Position numbers and translations under genes: made by a program
Assembly: GCF_933775445.1 (NCBI RefSeq)
Contig: NC_065872.1
Location: 23,746,001-23,810,000, forward strand
DNA length: 64,000 nucleotides
Origin: Argentina anserina
Lineage: Eukaryota; Streptophyta; Magnoliopsida; Rosales; Rosaceae
Direction: 5' to 3'
Shown: positions 50,170-61,100 of the stretch, one piece after another
How the letters are laid out: each line of letters starts with the position of its first letter
How positions within the stretch are numbered: the stretch's first letter is position 1
The notes under the pieces: model-generated
Told to the model about the DNA's origin: nothing
The model's input: the letters and a program-made list of their open reading frames with translations, nothing else
Database searches by the model: none

Positions 50170-53100
50170 TCAAGCTTGGAAGTCAGGAAAGCGACGCACA
50201 ATAGCTGCAGCCTCTTCCCAAGTAGCGTCGTCCACAGGCAGGCCTTGCCAAGCAATAAGCCATTTGGTAATGTCTCGATGACGCTCTCTGAAAACGGCCA
50301 TGTCCAGCACACGGTCCGGGAGCAGTTCCAGGATACCATCTTGATCATATTGGGGTAGTGTGGCAGTGATAGGCTCATGAGTACCTACACGGCGTTTAAG
50401 CAGCGAGACATGAAAAGATGGGATGCAGCCTGCACTTGGCTGGAAGATGAAGTTTGTAAGCCACTTTTCCAATCTTGGCAGCAATGTGGAATGGACCATA
50501 GAAACGAGGAGCAAGTTTCTGAGAAGGCCGACGAACCAAGGATTGTTGTCGGTATGGGTGAAGTTTGAGAAACACCCAATCATCAACCTCAAAGGTGCGT
50601 TCAGTGCGACCCTTGTCTGCTTGCTATTTCATACGGTTTTGTGCCAAAACCAAATGGTCCTTGAGGTCCTTCAACAAAGAGTCACGATCCTTGAGTGCTT
50701 CATCAACTGCATTGTTGGTAGTAGTGCCTGGCATGTAGTTGGAAATACAGGGAGGAGGAAAACCGTACACAACTTGGAATGGGGTCATTTGAGCAGAATG
50801 GAAGGTGGAATTATACCACTATTCGGCCCAATGCAGCAAGGTGGACCATGTCGCAGGCTTGTCACTAATGAAGCAATGTAAGTAGTGCTCAAGTGTCAGA
50901 TTCAACACCTCCGACTGACCATCGGTTTGTGGGTGATAAGCCGAGCTGCGACAAAGCTTGGTACCCTGCAATTTGAAGAAATTCTCCCAGAAATTCGAAA
51001 TGAATACTCGGTCGCGGTCACTTACAATGGACTTAGGCATTCCATGGAGACGAAAGACCTCTCTAGTGAACACCTCAGCAATTTGAGCAGCTGTGTAGGG
51101 ATGAGTGACCGCAATGAAATGTCCATACTTCGAGAGTCGATCAACCACGACCAAAATCGAAGTCTTGCCATCGAAGGAGGGTAGCCCATCTATAAAATCC
51201 ATTGCAATGTCAAGCCAAGGACGATCGGGAACAGGGAGCGGCTGTAACAAGCCAAGGGGCTGTGTAGTCTCATAGTTAACCCGCTGACAGTAATCACATG
51301 AAGCAACATATCTCTTGACATCGTGATGAACACCCGGCCACGCAAAATTGCGAGTAAGGCGTTTGAGGGTTCGAAGGAAACCAAAATGACCAGCAAGGAG
51401 AGAGGAATGGAACTCAAATAGAATTTTAGAGCGCTAATCCAAAGTTGCAGGCACAAAGATGCGGCCTTTGTACAGAAGCCGACCATCTTAGACCGAAAAT
51501 CCATTCTTAACAATACCCCCGTTAGCTATAGCATCAAGAACATCACTGGAATCCGGGTTCGAGCGACAAGCTCGATCTATTGCATCAAGAGAATAAAAAA
51601 TTGGGGAAGAAACACCTTGAATTCTCAAAAATTCATGATACCTGGACAAAGTGTCGATCACGGTGTTCAATTGCCCAGCGCGGTACTTCAGTGTGAAGTC
51701 AAAGCCCAAGAGTTTGGCAATCCATTTTTGTTGCGCAAGTGTATTGATTCATTGTTGGAACATGTGAACCAACGGCTGGTGGTCGGTAACAATGGTGAAG
51801 TGATGACCCAACAGATATTGTCGCCACTTTGAGGTTGCCTGAAGGACAGCGAGCATCTCTTTCTCATAGGTGGAAAGCAATTGATTGCGAGGAGAGAGAG
51901 TCTTACTGAGAAACTCAATGGGGTGCTTGCTCTGTGAAAGAACGGCGCCGATGCCTTGACCATTGGCGTCAGTCTCAATGTAAAACTCATCTTCGAAATT
52001 GGGGAGTGCTAGGACAGGGGCAGAAGTAATTGCAGTCTTTAGAGCAAGAAAGGCATCGTCGGCTGCCGTAGACCAAGAGAAACCATCTTTCTTGAGTAAA
52101 TCGGTGAGAGGCCGAGAAATAATACCGATGTTACGCACAAAACATCTGTAATACCCAGTGAGTCCCAGAAATCCTCGTAAGGCTTTGATGGTTTTGGGCT
52201 TGGGCCATTGAACAATAAAGCTCACTTTCTCCCGGTCCATCGCAACTACTTGGGCTGAAACAACATGGCCCAAATACTGGACAAAGGGCTGAGCAAATTG
52301 ACATTTGGAGAGCTTGACATAAAGCCGGTGAGATTGTAATATGTGTAAAACCTTATCAAGGAGTATTACATGTAACTCAAAATCCGGACTATAAATCAAA
52401 ATGTCATCAAAAAAAATAACTCAGCTTTGCGGAGCAATGGGCGCAACACATCATTCATTATAGCTTGGAATGATGATGGTGCGTTGGAGAGACCAAATGG
52501 CATGACGATAAACTCATAGTGGCCGTCATGAGTCCTAAATGCGGTTTTGGGAATATCCTCCTCATGCATGCGGATTTGGTGGTAGCCGGAATGGAGGTCG
52601 AGTTTCGTGTAGATGGAGGAACCATGGAGCTCATTGAATAGTTCATCCGCAACCGGAATAGGAAACCGGTCTTTGATAGTTGCCGCATTCAACTCACGGT
52701 AATGAACAAAAAAATGCCAAGTGTCTTCTTTCTTCCGGACAAGTAAAACCGGCGAAGAGAATAGGCTTGAGCTAGGGCGGATGATGCCTTGGGATAGCAT
52801 TTCAAATACCTGAGTTTCAAGTTCGGTCTTTTGGGAGTGGGCATATTTGTAAGGTCAGACATTAATCGGACCACTGTTGGATTTGAGGGGAATTCTGTGG
52901 TCAATGGACCGTTTGAGAGGCAGGCCCACTAGAGGTTCAAAAATAGGCCCAAATTTGGTTAAGAGATGGGCTATTTCAAGCCTGTGTGGGGAGGGTGGAG
53001 TTGTAGGCAACACATCAAAGAGAGGGTAGAGCACATCAAGTTACTCTCTGGGAATAAGATCAAATATGGCAGATGGGTCAAGATCACTGTGAGGGACCGA

Positions 53101-53640
53101 ATTGATACCACAGAGAAGATATCTCTTGCTGTCAACGACAAAAGCCATTAACTTGTCGCAGAAGTGCCAATTGATAAAATCCAAGGTTTACAACCATTGT
53201 GCACTGAGAACTAAGTCACAACCAGGCACTAGAAGTAAGAGGAAGGAATCAGTAAAGCTATAGTCTTGGGTGCACACGGTGATGTCATGGGTGACACCAG
53301 AGGGGATTAGAGTGTGGCCGCCTGCAGTGGTGAATCGGAGGGACCTAACAGGGTGGATGGGTACGCCTAATTTATCAACAATGGGAGTCCCTGAATGGAG
53401 CCGCAAAGGCGCATCATATCACACAATTTGGTGGTGGTAATAGAATGGAGGGGGTAGAGGTCATCTTCCTCGATGGGAGGCTCGTCCGAGGGCTGAGGTC
53501 CTAGAGGTGGCTCCGACGGCGGTACCACGACATCTGACCAATCCAAAACAGCTAAAAATGGATTCTTGCAAACATGATTATCAAACCACTTTTCATCACA
53601 GTTGAAACAAAGCTTCTTCAAACGGCGCTCTTGCTGCTCC
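50170..53640 (-). pseudogene. Gypsy pol pseudogene (protease, RT, RNase H, integrase, chromodomain)
   Basis: Order from 5' to 3' on the minus strand: a zinc-knuckle variant CFNCDEKWFDNHVC (about 53570-53620), a protease-like region (about 53190-53400), then reverse transcriptase (about 52390-52800) with [14 protein letters not shown] and [11 protein letters not shown]. RNase H (about 51750-52010) carries IETDANGQGIGAVLSQ, and integrase (about 50820-51300) carries AMDFIDGLP and SAYHPQTDGQSE. A chromodomain-like end (about 50170-50340) carries KWLIAWQGLP and ATWEEA. The RT active-site region is split by a frameshift in an A/T run near 52410, and further stops separate the domains, so no polyprotein can be made. 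Confidence 0.87.
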
Positions 53641-55261
53641 GCCTTGGTGAGATAACAGAGAGGTGGACGGGGTGGGGGGTTAGGATTGGAAGTAGAGGTC
53701 GCGGCATTTGAGTGGTGGTGATTGGAGTTGGCGGTGGGGTGGGGTTGGAGTAGTGAGGGGTGAAAGAGCGATGGCGTGGTTAGGATAGTTGGCGCAAATG
53801 ACCATTGCGTAGTTCAATGAGCTTAGCCAGTCGTTGGGCTTCCTCCAAGGAACGCGGCTACCAAGTTTTAACCTCAAGTCAAATTTCTGGGCGTAGGCCC
53901 CTTGTAAAGATGTGCACAAGCACGGAGTCCGGCCAGTCCGGTGCACGGCACGAGAGCTTGGTAAAGGCCAAGATGAAGTCATCAACTGACCCAGTTTGTT
54001 GAAAGTGAGAGAGCTGGCTCTTCAAATTGGTAGTGGAATCGCCATCGAAACAGGCCAAGAGGACCGCCACAAAATCGTCCCACGTCGGAAAGGGGTGTCG
54101 GAGTTCGTATGAACTCATCCACAGAGACACATCGTTGCTAAAGTGGAGTGCGGACGTTTGAACAAGGTCCAGCGGAGGAACATGGTTGACACACATATAT
54201 CGTTCGGATAAAGAAACCCAGCTAACAACATCTTCGCCGTTAAAACGAGGGAGATCGACTCGCGAAGGGCGATAGAGTGGTTCAGGGGGTGGGTATTGTG
54301 GAACTTCGTATTGGTAGTAGTGGTGCTGAGGTGGTGATCCAATGGGAGGCACGTTAGAGGAGGAAGGTTGATGTGTGGTGGAAATGAGAGTAGGCAGTGG
54401 GCGTGGAGTGGTGCTCATGTGAGGATGTAATAACCCGAATTTTTAGAAACTAAATGTCAAGTATTTTCAAAGTGTTAAACTTGTGAAATTAATTCAAGAT
54501 GACAATTGGAGGTTTGCGACATTTCGAAACGAAAACGGAAACGTTCTCGGATCGTTTAATTAGAAAACGTAACGTTACCGCAACGTATAGATCGACTTTT
54601 ATTCAGTCGCTCGGTTGCGAAAACTTCCTTCACGAAAGTCGTAGAGCTCATCGATACGAGCTCGAGGACACGTCACGCGTTTGAATCGGACGTCGGATGC
54701 GAAAGTTATTAACGTCGGAAGTTCGTTTCCGATTTTGGAAATAGTATAAAAGGAAGGAGAGGAGATTAAAAAATCAGAAAATCAGTTTTTTTTCCAAAAA
54801 TCAGCTCGGGTACTGTTCACCCGACCCAAAAACCTTCTCCGGCCGATTTCTCCACCATCCGACGTCGCCTCGTGTCGTGCCACCTATCAAACTGACGGGC
54901 TCGACGAGCTCCATCTTTTGGGCTACGCCTTGCACTCCGGCGACAACCACACACGGCGTAGAAACCGCCGGAAGTTACTGCTGTGGCGGCGCCGCCTCCT
55001 CCGGCCACCATAGCTCGAGATTTTTGGGGGGTTTTGCTTGTCTCAGTCCCAGCAACATTCCCACAAAAGGAATCGAGCCAAATCGAAGTGTAAGTACCCG
55101 AATCAAAATTTCAATTTCTAGGGTTTGTGAATAGTGCCGAATTTATGTTCTTCGTTGTTTGGACTGTTTAGGCTCGGATTTAGACCTTGGTGTCAACTAG
55201 AAAGTTGTTGGAAATGTTGTTTAGGTTGTGGTGGTGAAATTTGGTGATGATTGGTGGCGGT

Positions 55262-55520
55262 CGGTGAACAGTAACGCCGAATGAATAGTAACTGTGAATA
55301 GTAACTCCGCATGAATAGGGTTCTGTAAACAGTAACTGCGAATAGTGATCTGTAACAGTAACTATGAATAGTGACCTGTAACAGTAACTGTGAACAGTGC
55401 GTGGTAAAACAGAACTATGAACAATATTTTGGTAAAACAGTTACTGTGAACAGTGGTTTAGTAAAAACAGTGATTAGTAAACATGAACAGTTTTCCGTGA
55501 ACAATGTTTTATGAACAACA
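55262..55520. repeat. Degenerate GAACAGTAAC-type repeat array in the solo LTR
   Basis: Many variants of GAATAGTAACTGTGAACAGT occur head to tail at irregular 10-20 bp spacing. Confidence 0.75.
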
Positions 55521-55714
55521 TTTAGCTGTGCTGAACTCGTCACCTGATATTTTAAGTATCATGCTATTAGGTGACTGACGAAACGAGTGAGGAAATTACT
55601 TTCAGGGTCGTGGAAGTTGCACGCAGGAAAAAAGGTGAGTAAAATCTCACATATTTACGAATCTACCCTTGCGGAGATTCAAGATTTTACAAGAGTTTTT
55701 AATATTGAATTACA

Positions 55715-56240
55715 ACATGTATACGATATAGTGGATTATATATATATATATATTGTATAAATGGTAATAAGTACATATATATATAGTTTGCTATATTATA
55801 TACTGTTATAAATTCATTGGGATTTGTCATTTTGATGACGAGAATTAAATATTGAGCATGTGACTTAATTTGTACAATATGAGGTGTGATTATTGTACGT
55901 GGTTTTAACATGGTGTTTGTTAAAACGTTTTGTCTTCGGACGAGTTTTGTTTTCGAATGAGTTTCGTCTTCGGACGAATTTTTGTCTTCGGACGTGTTTA
56001 TGAAATATGACATGTATATGATATAATGGATTATATATATATATATTGTATAAATGGTAAATATGTACATATATATATATAGTTTGCTATATAATATACT
56101 GTTATGATTTTATCGTGATTTATGTCATTTTGATGACGAGATTTATATATCGAGCATGTGATTTTGATTTGTACAATATGATGTGAGATTATTGTACGTG
56201 ATTTTAACATGGAGATTGTTAAAATGTTGATTTGTCTTCG
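55715..56240. repeat. About 295-bp tandem duplication in the solo LTR
   Basis: ACATGTATACGATATAGTGG at 55715 recurs as ACATGTATATGATATAATGG at 56010. It is followed in both copies by a TA run, TTGTATAAATGGTAA and TCATTTTGATGACGAGA. Confidence 0.83.
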
Positions 56241-56480
56241 GACTTGATTTTTGGTACAATATGATGTGAGATTATTGTACGTGATTTTAACGTGGAGATT
56301 GTTAAAATGTTGATTTATCTTCGGACTTGATTTTTGGTACAATATGATGTGAGATTATTGTACGTGATTTTAACATTGAGATTGTTAAAATGTTGATTTG
56401 TCTTCGGACTTGATTTGGTACAATATGATGTGAGATTATTGCACGTGTTTGGCAAGTCGGAACCTAGCCTTTGGCCGGGC
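56171..56480. repeat. About 83-bp tandem repeat in the solo LTR
   Basis: GTACAATATGATGTGAGATT recurs at 56171, 56254, 56337 and 56418. Each unit also holds TGTTAAAATGTTGATTT and TCTTCGGACTTGATTT. Confidence 0.88.
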
Positions 56481-56516
56481 GAAAGTTACGATTCAGTTAG
56501 AGCTCTAGTCTGTCCG

Positions 56517-56705
56517 CCATAGTACTACATGTGAGGTAACGGGTGGTTATCTGCTCATGAGTACTCAGATTGTTTTGGATGTTGGGTAGCGGGTGGTTAC
56601 CCAATATCAGCGTAGTACTGCATGTGAGGTAACGGGTGGTTATCTGCTCATGGGTACTCAGATTGTTTTGGATGTTGGGTAGCAGGTGGCTATCCAATAT
56701 CGGCG
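56517..56705. repeat. About 93-bp tandem duplication in the solo LTR
   Basis: Two copies of GTAACGGGTGGTTATCTGCT followed by TACTCAGATTGTTTTGGATG and GGGTAGC, at about 56536 and 56628. Confidence 0.85.
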
Positions 56706-57802
56706 GTGTATTACGAGAGGGGTAACAGATGTGTACCAGCGTTCTTGGTACCCGTAATATAAATGCATTTGGGTAACCAGAAGGGTTACTTAATTTCTCA
56801 TGAGCGTTTTATTTCATATTTCTTTGGGACGACCAGATGGGCCGTCCATTGACTCATGAGTGCATTTATATTTGTTTGATTTGTGGATTTTCGTATATAT
56901 ATTAATATGCGAGTTATATTTTCATTTTACTCGTACGAGCTGTAAAGCTTACCGGGTTTGTGTTTACAATCCCGGTGCACCAATTCGATGGTGTAGTGGA
57001 TAACTCCGCAGGTGTGGATTAGCGGGAATTGACGGACCGCTCAGAGGACTTGAAGTTATTTATCCCCAGCTTGTGTGAGGATTTTGTGTGACTATCTTGT
57101 GAGGTTGTTGTGAGGATTATACACTTCCATTTGTTATAATGTTGAATTATAATTTGGGTTGTAATAATCAGTTTGACTGAGTTGTATTTTGAACTCAGAG
57201 ATGATCCGCTGTGGCATTTTAAATGATTTCGATTTCATCGAGATTGTTTGGTGTTTAACGACTTTGAAATTTTGAGTTTTTAAGGTCGAAATTTTGGGGT
57301 CGTTACAGAGGATGGGGAGTGTGAGAGAGAGGCGTGCGCGGCGGCGGTGTTGTGAGTAGTGGTTGGAAAGAGCCAAAAAGTCATAGAGGGAGGGGGAGGG
57401 TGTTGAGATGAACTAGGAACAAAGTCTCCAAGAGGGGTGAGAGTGAGTGAATGGCTAGAGAGATGGGGATGGGTGGAGGATGATGGCATAGCAGAACCCC
57501 AATGTTGGAAGACATGGTTTTGGAACGTAGTAAATTGTTGAGTCAAGAAGGATTGATTCCTCGCGATGGTGTCAATGGTATGGTGGAGGTCTTGATTGTT
57601 GGACTGAATGGTGGACTGGATAGTGAGGTTTTGGGATTGTAAGGCATCAACAACAGCTTGGAAGGTGGATAAATGGTCAGTGGAGAGTGGTGTAGCAGTG
57701 AAAGGGGGCGTGGTGGGTGGGATAGGGGGAACATTTCCGTTGGTGGCTGCCGGCAAAGGCTGCTGGACTTGGTTGCCACGCATGGTGGTCTCTGATACCA
57801 GA

Positions 57803-58166
57803 TAATATGTACCAACACTAAGCTAGGCTAGAGAAACAGGAATTAAAACATTACTGGATTCATTCATGCCCCAAATGAGGTATTGGAATTACAATATATA
57901 CTACTACTGCTCAACCATACAAGGGAAAATGGGAGCAAGGATCTTGAGACCGCCCTGAAGAGAAAATGACAAGCTAATAGTAACTAACAAAGGAGACAAA
58001 CTGCAACAACTGAATGCTGGAGATGAGGACAGTAGCACTGGTCGGATAAGAGCCATGGGTGTGCTGAGTAATTGTACTTCTGGTGCAGATCTGCAGATGA
58101 TGCATGTGGCTGAGATTAGTGGGCTGATAAAGGATTTGGGCTGAGGTAAATGGGTTGGTCTTAACA
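57803..58166 (-). repeat. 5' LTR of the Ty3/gypsy element
   Basis: 364 bp pair of 49775-50138; the primer-binding site lies immediately inside it on the minus strand. Followed by target duplication CTATG (58167-58171). Confidence 0.87.
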
Positions 58167-58230
58167 CTATGCTGAAGCTTTGAACAAGCTGGCATGAAGG
58201 AGCGTGTAATCTCTTCAGATTGTGTTTTTA
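58166..58230 (+). pseudogene. Alpha-glucan phosphorylase exon fragment, right part
   Basis: Directly after the gypsy LTR the plus strand reads YAEALNKLA then stop. In phosphorylases the matching block is (A)YAEALNKLG, a few residues after YLQGRALTNAIGNL. With 49650-49774 it forms one broken exon split by the gypsy element. A one-base loss changes the next codon to a stop. Confidence 0.62.
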
Positions 58231-60925
58231 AGGTAATGCCTTCTCCTTGAGCTGGTTGAAAATGATGTAGCTAGTTATGGTTTGTTCCATTGTTATCTTT
58301 TCAAAATTTCAGTTTTTTTGGATAAATATTCAATTATTCACTATGCTTGGTCGAAATGGATCGTCCTACTATTTAATTTTAATTTTAGGGCTGAATATGT
58401 GAATACAAATTGTAAGAAATTTCCTAGTTTTGCAGACACTGCTGAACTCTCAAACTAATGAATAGTAATAATAATAGTAATAATAATAATAATAATAATA
58501 ATTTAGAAATGCACTATAAGTTGACTAAATACTGAATGAATGACTCAGTAGTTGCATAATTACAGACAACACTACAGTGGTTGACTGATATAGTGACTCC
58601 CCAAAATAAACAAAGAGCAAAGAACAAAGCTTGTATCGTAAAACATTTTCCTTATAGTTCTCCTTTGCAATAGACGTTTATTCATTTGTGTTTCACTGTC
58701 TAGTTGGGTGGAGAAATTATGTTCTTCCCTAAGGGACTTGCTGATTTAGTTTTCATCACTAGTCAAAATTTCATAACTGTTAATTAATGTTGCTTCCGTT
58801 AGTTCATGAGTGAAAGTGCATAGATTCCAATAAAACGGTTATACATCGCAAAGAAGTTGTATGCTCACAATTGACATAGTGCATATATCGCATTTTGTCA
58901 TTGATACTTTGAAATTATGAATAAATTTAGTCTTTGGGAAGTAGCTTCAACTTGGCTTAAGTTGTATGCTAACTAGGTTCAACTTTTCAACACAGCAAGT
59001 ATGATGCTCCTTCTGGGATCACATATAGAATCTTACACTCCTTTGCTTGTTTTAGAATATTCTTCTTTAGTCTTTACCTATATAAGTGTTGTTGAAAATG
59101 ACTCATTTGTAGCACATTGGGCACTTGGGTATTCTCAGTAGCAGGGGAGAAGTATAAAGTTGTAGAAGTAGTAATAATAGATGCAAGAGAGTTCAGGCAA
59201 GAGAATGATAAAATAGCTATGCATTGTGTCGTTGCTACCTAATAAATGGAATTATGTTTTTCTATATGTTATGGCATGTAAGCTACTCGATTATTGTCAG
59301 TGGGTTTTTTGTTACTAACTTGTAGTTCCATATTATAAATTGATTGCATCAAATTTACTAGACTGCATTGAAACCAATATTTTTGAAAGAGGTCTGAGTT
59401 ACATCCTACCCAATTTTTCTGATGATCAGTAGCATGACTTCTAATATATAATGCAACTAGACAAATGTTGGGGGAGGTCTTAATACCAATTTGGACCTTT
59501 TGGTCGGTAATTATGACCTTCTTGAATTGATTAAAGAATATGCGCGAGAAAGGTACGTATTTGTCTTTGTGAAGCAAGATATGTACATTGGTCATCTCTC
59601 ACACTTTGATAGTCATATTGCATACCTGAACCATTATCAGGTTGTTCCTCATAATAACCTAGAAAGCTTCATGATCTGATGTACTTGCCATTATGTAATA
59701 TATGGTGTCATTTAGGGATGTCAGTTATCTTAGTATTCCATATGATCACGAATATTATTGCAGGAACAAAAGGCAATTGAAAGAGGTGGTTGGCAATCTC
59801 AGTTCACAGTAGCTTAATTGAATTTCACTTAGTATGTTCAAGTACTTTCCATAATACAGTGGTGGTTGGATGCCCATTTGCTTATTGATGAACATCTCAT
59901 CGATACTTCTGTGATAAGCTTATAATTGTACCCAACTTGAAGTTTTTCATGAATAAATGAAAAGAGCTAAACCAGATTGTACGGTATATAATGACCTTGG
60001 GAATGATCAAACGTTACATGATACCAAAGTGACTAGCATTTTTTTGTAGACTATACAACATTTTTTATGGCTGAAATTGGGTTGAATATAACAGTCAATA
60101 CTGATATGACTAATTGTTAGATTTGGTAAGTAGGAATATGATGACTTTTCCAATAATATATCAGATCCCGAAGCAAAAGAATGTAATGACTACTTTGATA
60201 TATTGCATCAATCTATGCTACTGTTGCTTTCTCACATGGTCTATGGAGTAGAAAAATAATAAACTGTAAAATTTGGACAGTGTCGAAACCGTCTATTATA
60301 TGATTTTTAATATTCTGAAACTCCTGAAATTCATAGAAAACAGCTTTGACGACAGGAAAAGTCTTAAAAAAATACTATCTCATGTTAAAGCGCTCTATGC
60401 ACCCATGTAAAAAATTTGAAGACATTTGTCACTGCGAGATACGACTCTCAGGGACATAGTTGGGTACATATGTTTGACCGCACAGATCGAGGCTTAAAAG
60501 AAATAGGTGAGTTTCGTGCCATAAAATTGCACTTAAACTTATTAGAGTTTAGTCACGTACTTATACTTATGATCATTCCTGTAAATTTGAGAAGATAAAT
60601 TGTTATTAGGGCCTCTATTTGGTCAAGTGCTCAAACACCAAAACTTGAACACCAAATCACTGTTTTTTCTCTGGTAAGAGCTTTAAGCAAGCCAGGAAAA
60701 CAGAAAGACACACCAGCTAACAAGCCTAACAAAGCTTCGGATTAACTTGGTTCAGAAGCTTTGTATCACAGTAATGAGGCAACTGTTATTCGGTTCCTTT
60801 TCATAATAAAACTCAAGGGAGGAAGCTCAAGGGTAAGACTAATCAAGTGATGCCAATACTTAAACGTAAAAAACTGAAATGTGATAATAAGCAATAATCA
60901 AAACTAGATGATGAATGTCTGGTAC
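58231..60925. other. Region without a recognised gene
   Basis: AT-rich DNA with a TAA microsatellite (about 58458-58502). Two plus-strand stretches look somewhat exon-like. One is at about 59482-59680 and contains TNLDLLVG, a string also found in phosphorylases, though the rest does not match. The other is at about 60416-60510, with a possible GTGAGT donor. Neither was identified; I do not call them genes. Confidence 0.4.
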
Positions 60926-60929
60926 TTGC

Positions 60930-61100
60930 TCGATTGAAGACCATGAAACCAAGTTCCAAATCGACGCCATCAAATGTGACCGTCTTGGCATGACCTCCCA
61001 AATAATCTTCCTTCTCATACAGATCCACTTCCACCCTTTCTCTTGCAAGAACATAGGCTGAGACCAAATCAATGTTCAATTCTTTATGGCCTAACAATCC
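60930..61100 (-). pseudogene. Fragment of plant cyclopropane-fatty-acid synthase, N-terminal oxidoreductase domain
   Basis: Minus-strand LVSAYVLARERVEVDLYEKE and the following YLGGHAKTVTFDGVDLELGF up to FMVFNR match the FAD-binding amine-oxidase-like start of plant cyclopropane synthases (At3g23510 type). The dinucleotide-binding GxGxxG start is not intact: a GGGI-like piece is separated from LVSAY by about 29 bp of foreign sequence. The fragment ends at CGA|GCAAGT, a possible former splice donor changed from GT to GC. No further exons were found nearby, so it is a gene fragment. Confidence 0.75.

Larger units (their letters stand above)
54426..57307. mobile_element. Solo LTR (2882 bp) of a long-LTR Ty3/gypsy family
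   Basis: Begins TGTAATAACCCGAATTTTTAG and ends GGGGTCGTTACA, a TG...CA pair whose outer bases are inverted copies (TGTAAYRACCC). The 5-bp target duplication GAGGA is at 54421-54425 and 57308-57312. It contains a TATAAAAGG box (54745-54753), a spacer, and a late CTTACCGGGTTTG region, but no gag or pol and no second LTR. Long LTRs of this style are typical of the Tekay/Del group (inference from memory). It lies inside the gag of the gypsy element, so it is younger. Confidence 0.82.
53680..57783 (-). pseudogene. Gypsy gag, split by a solo LTR
   Basis: The start codon is at 57783 on the minus strand, right after the primer-binding site. The first part (57313-57783) is Pro/Ser/Gln-rich with an IARNQSFLTQQF segment. 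After the 2.9-kb insertion the frame resumes (54420 down to about 53680) with the retrotransposon gag core, seen as the blocks RVDLPRFNGEDVVSWV, YELRHPFPTWDDFV and SVDDFILAFTKL. A frameshift follows near 53880. Gag formerly built the particle core; it is not functional here. Confidence 0.82.
49775..58166 (-). mobile_element. Ty3/gypsy chromodomain retrotransposon, inactive, with nested solo LTR
   Basis: Flanked by CTATG (49770-49774 and 58167-58171). 364-bp LTRs enclose gag, zinc knuckle, protease, reverse transcriptase, RNase H, integrase and a chromodomain-like end, all on the minus strand. The primer-binding site TGGTATCAGAGACC (initiator Met tRNA type) is just inside the right LTR at about 57783-57796. 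Without the nested 2.9-kb solo LTR the element is about 5.5 kb, a size and domain order that suit chromoviruses such as the Reina group (inference). Confidence 0.9.

Noticed and set aside
59482..59680. Plus-strand frame with TNLDLLVG, at first sight a second phosphorylase exon
   Set aside because: Only eight residues match and the continuation does not follow the family; kept as unassigned.
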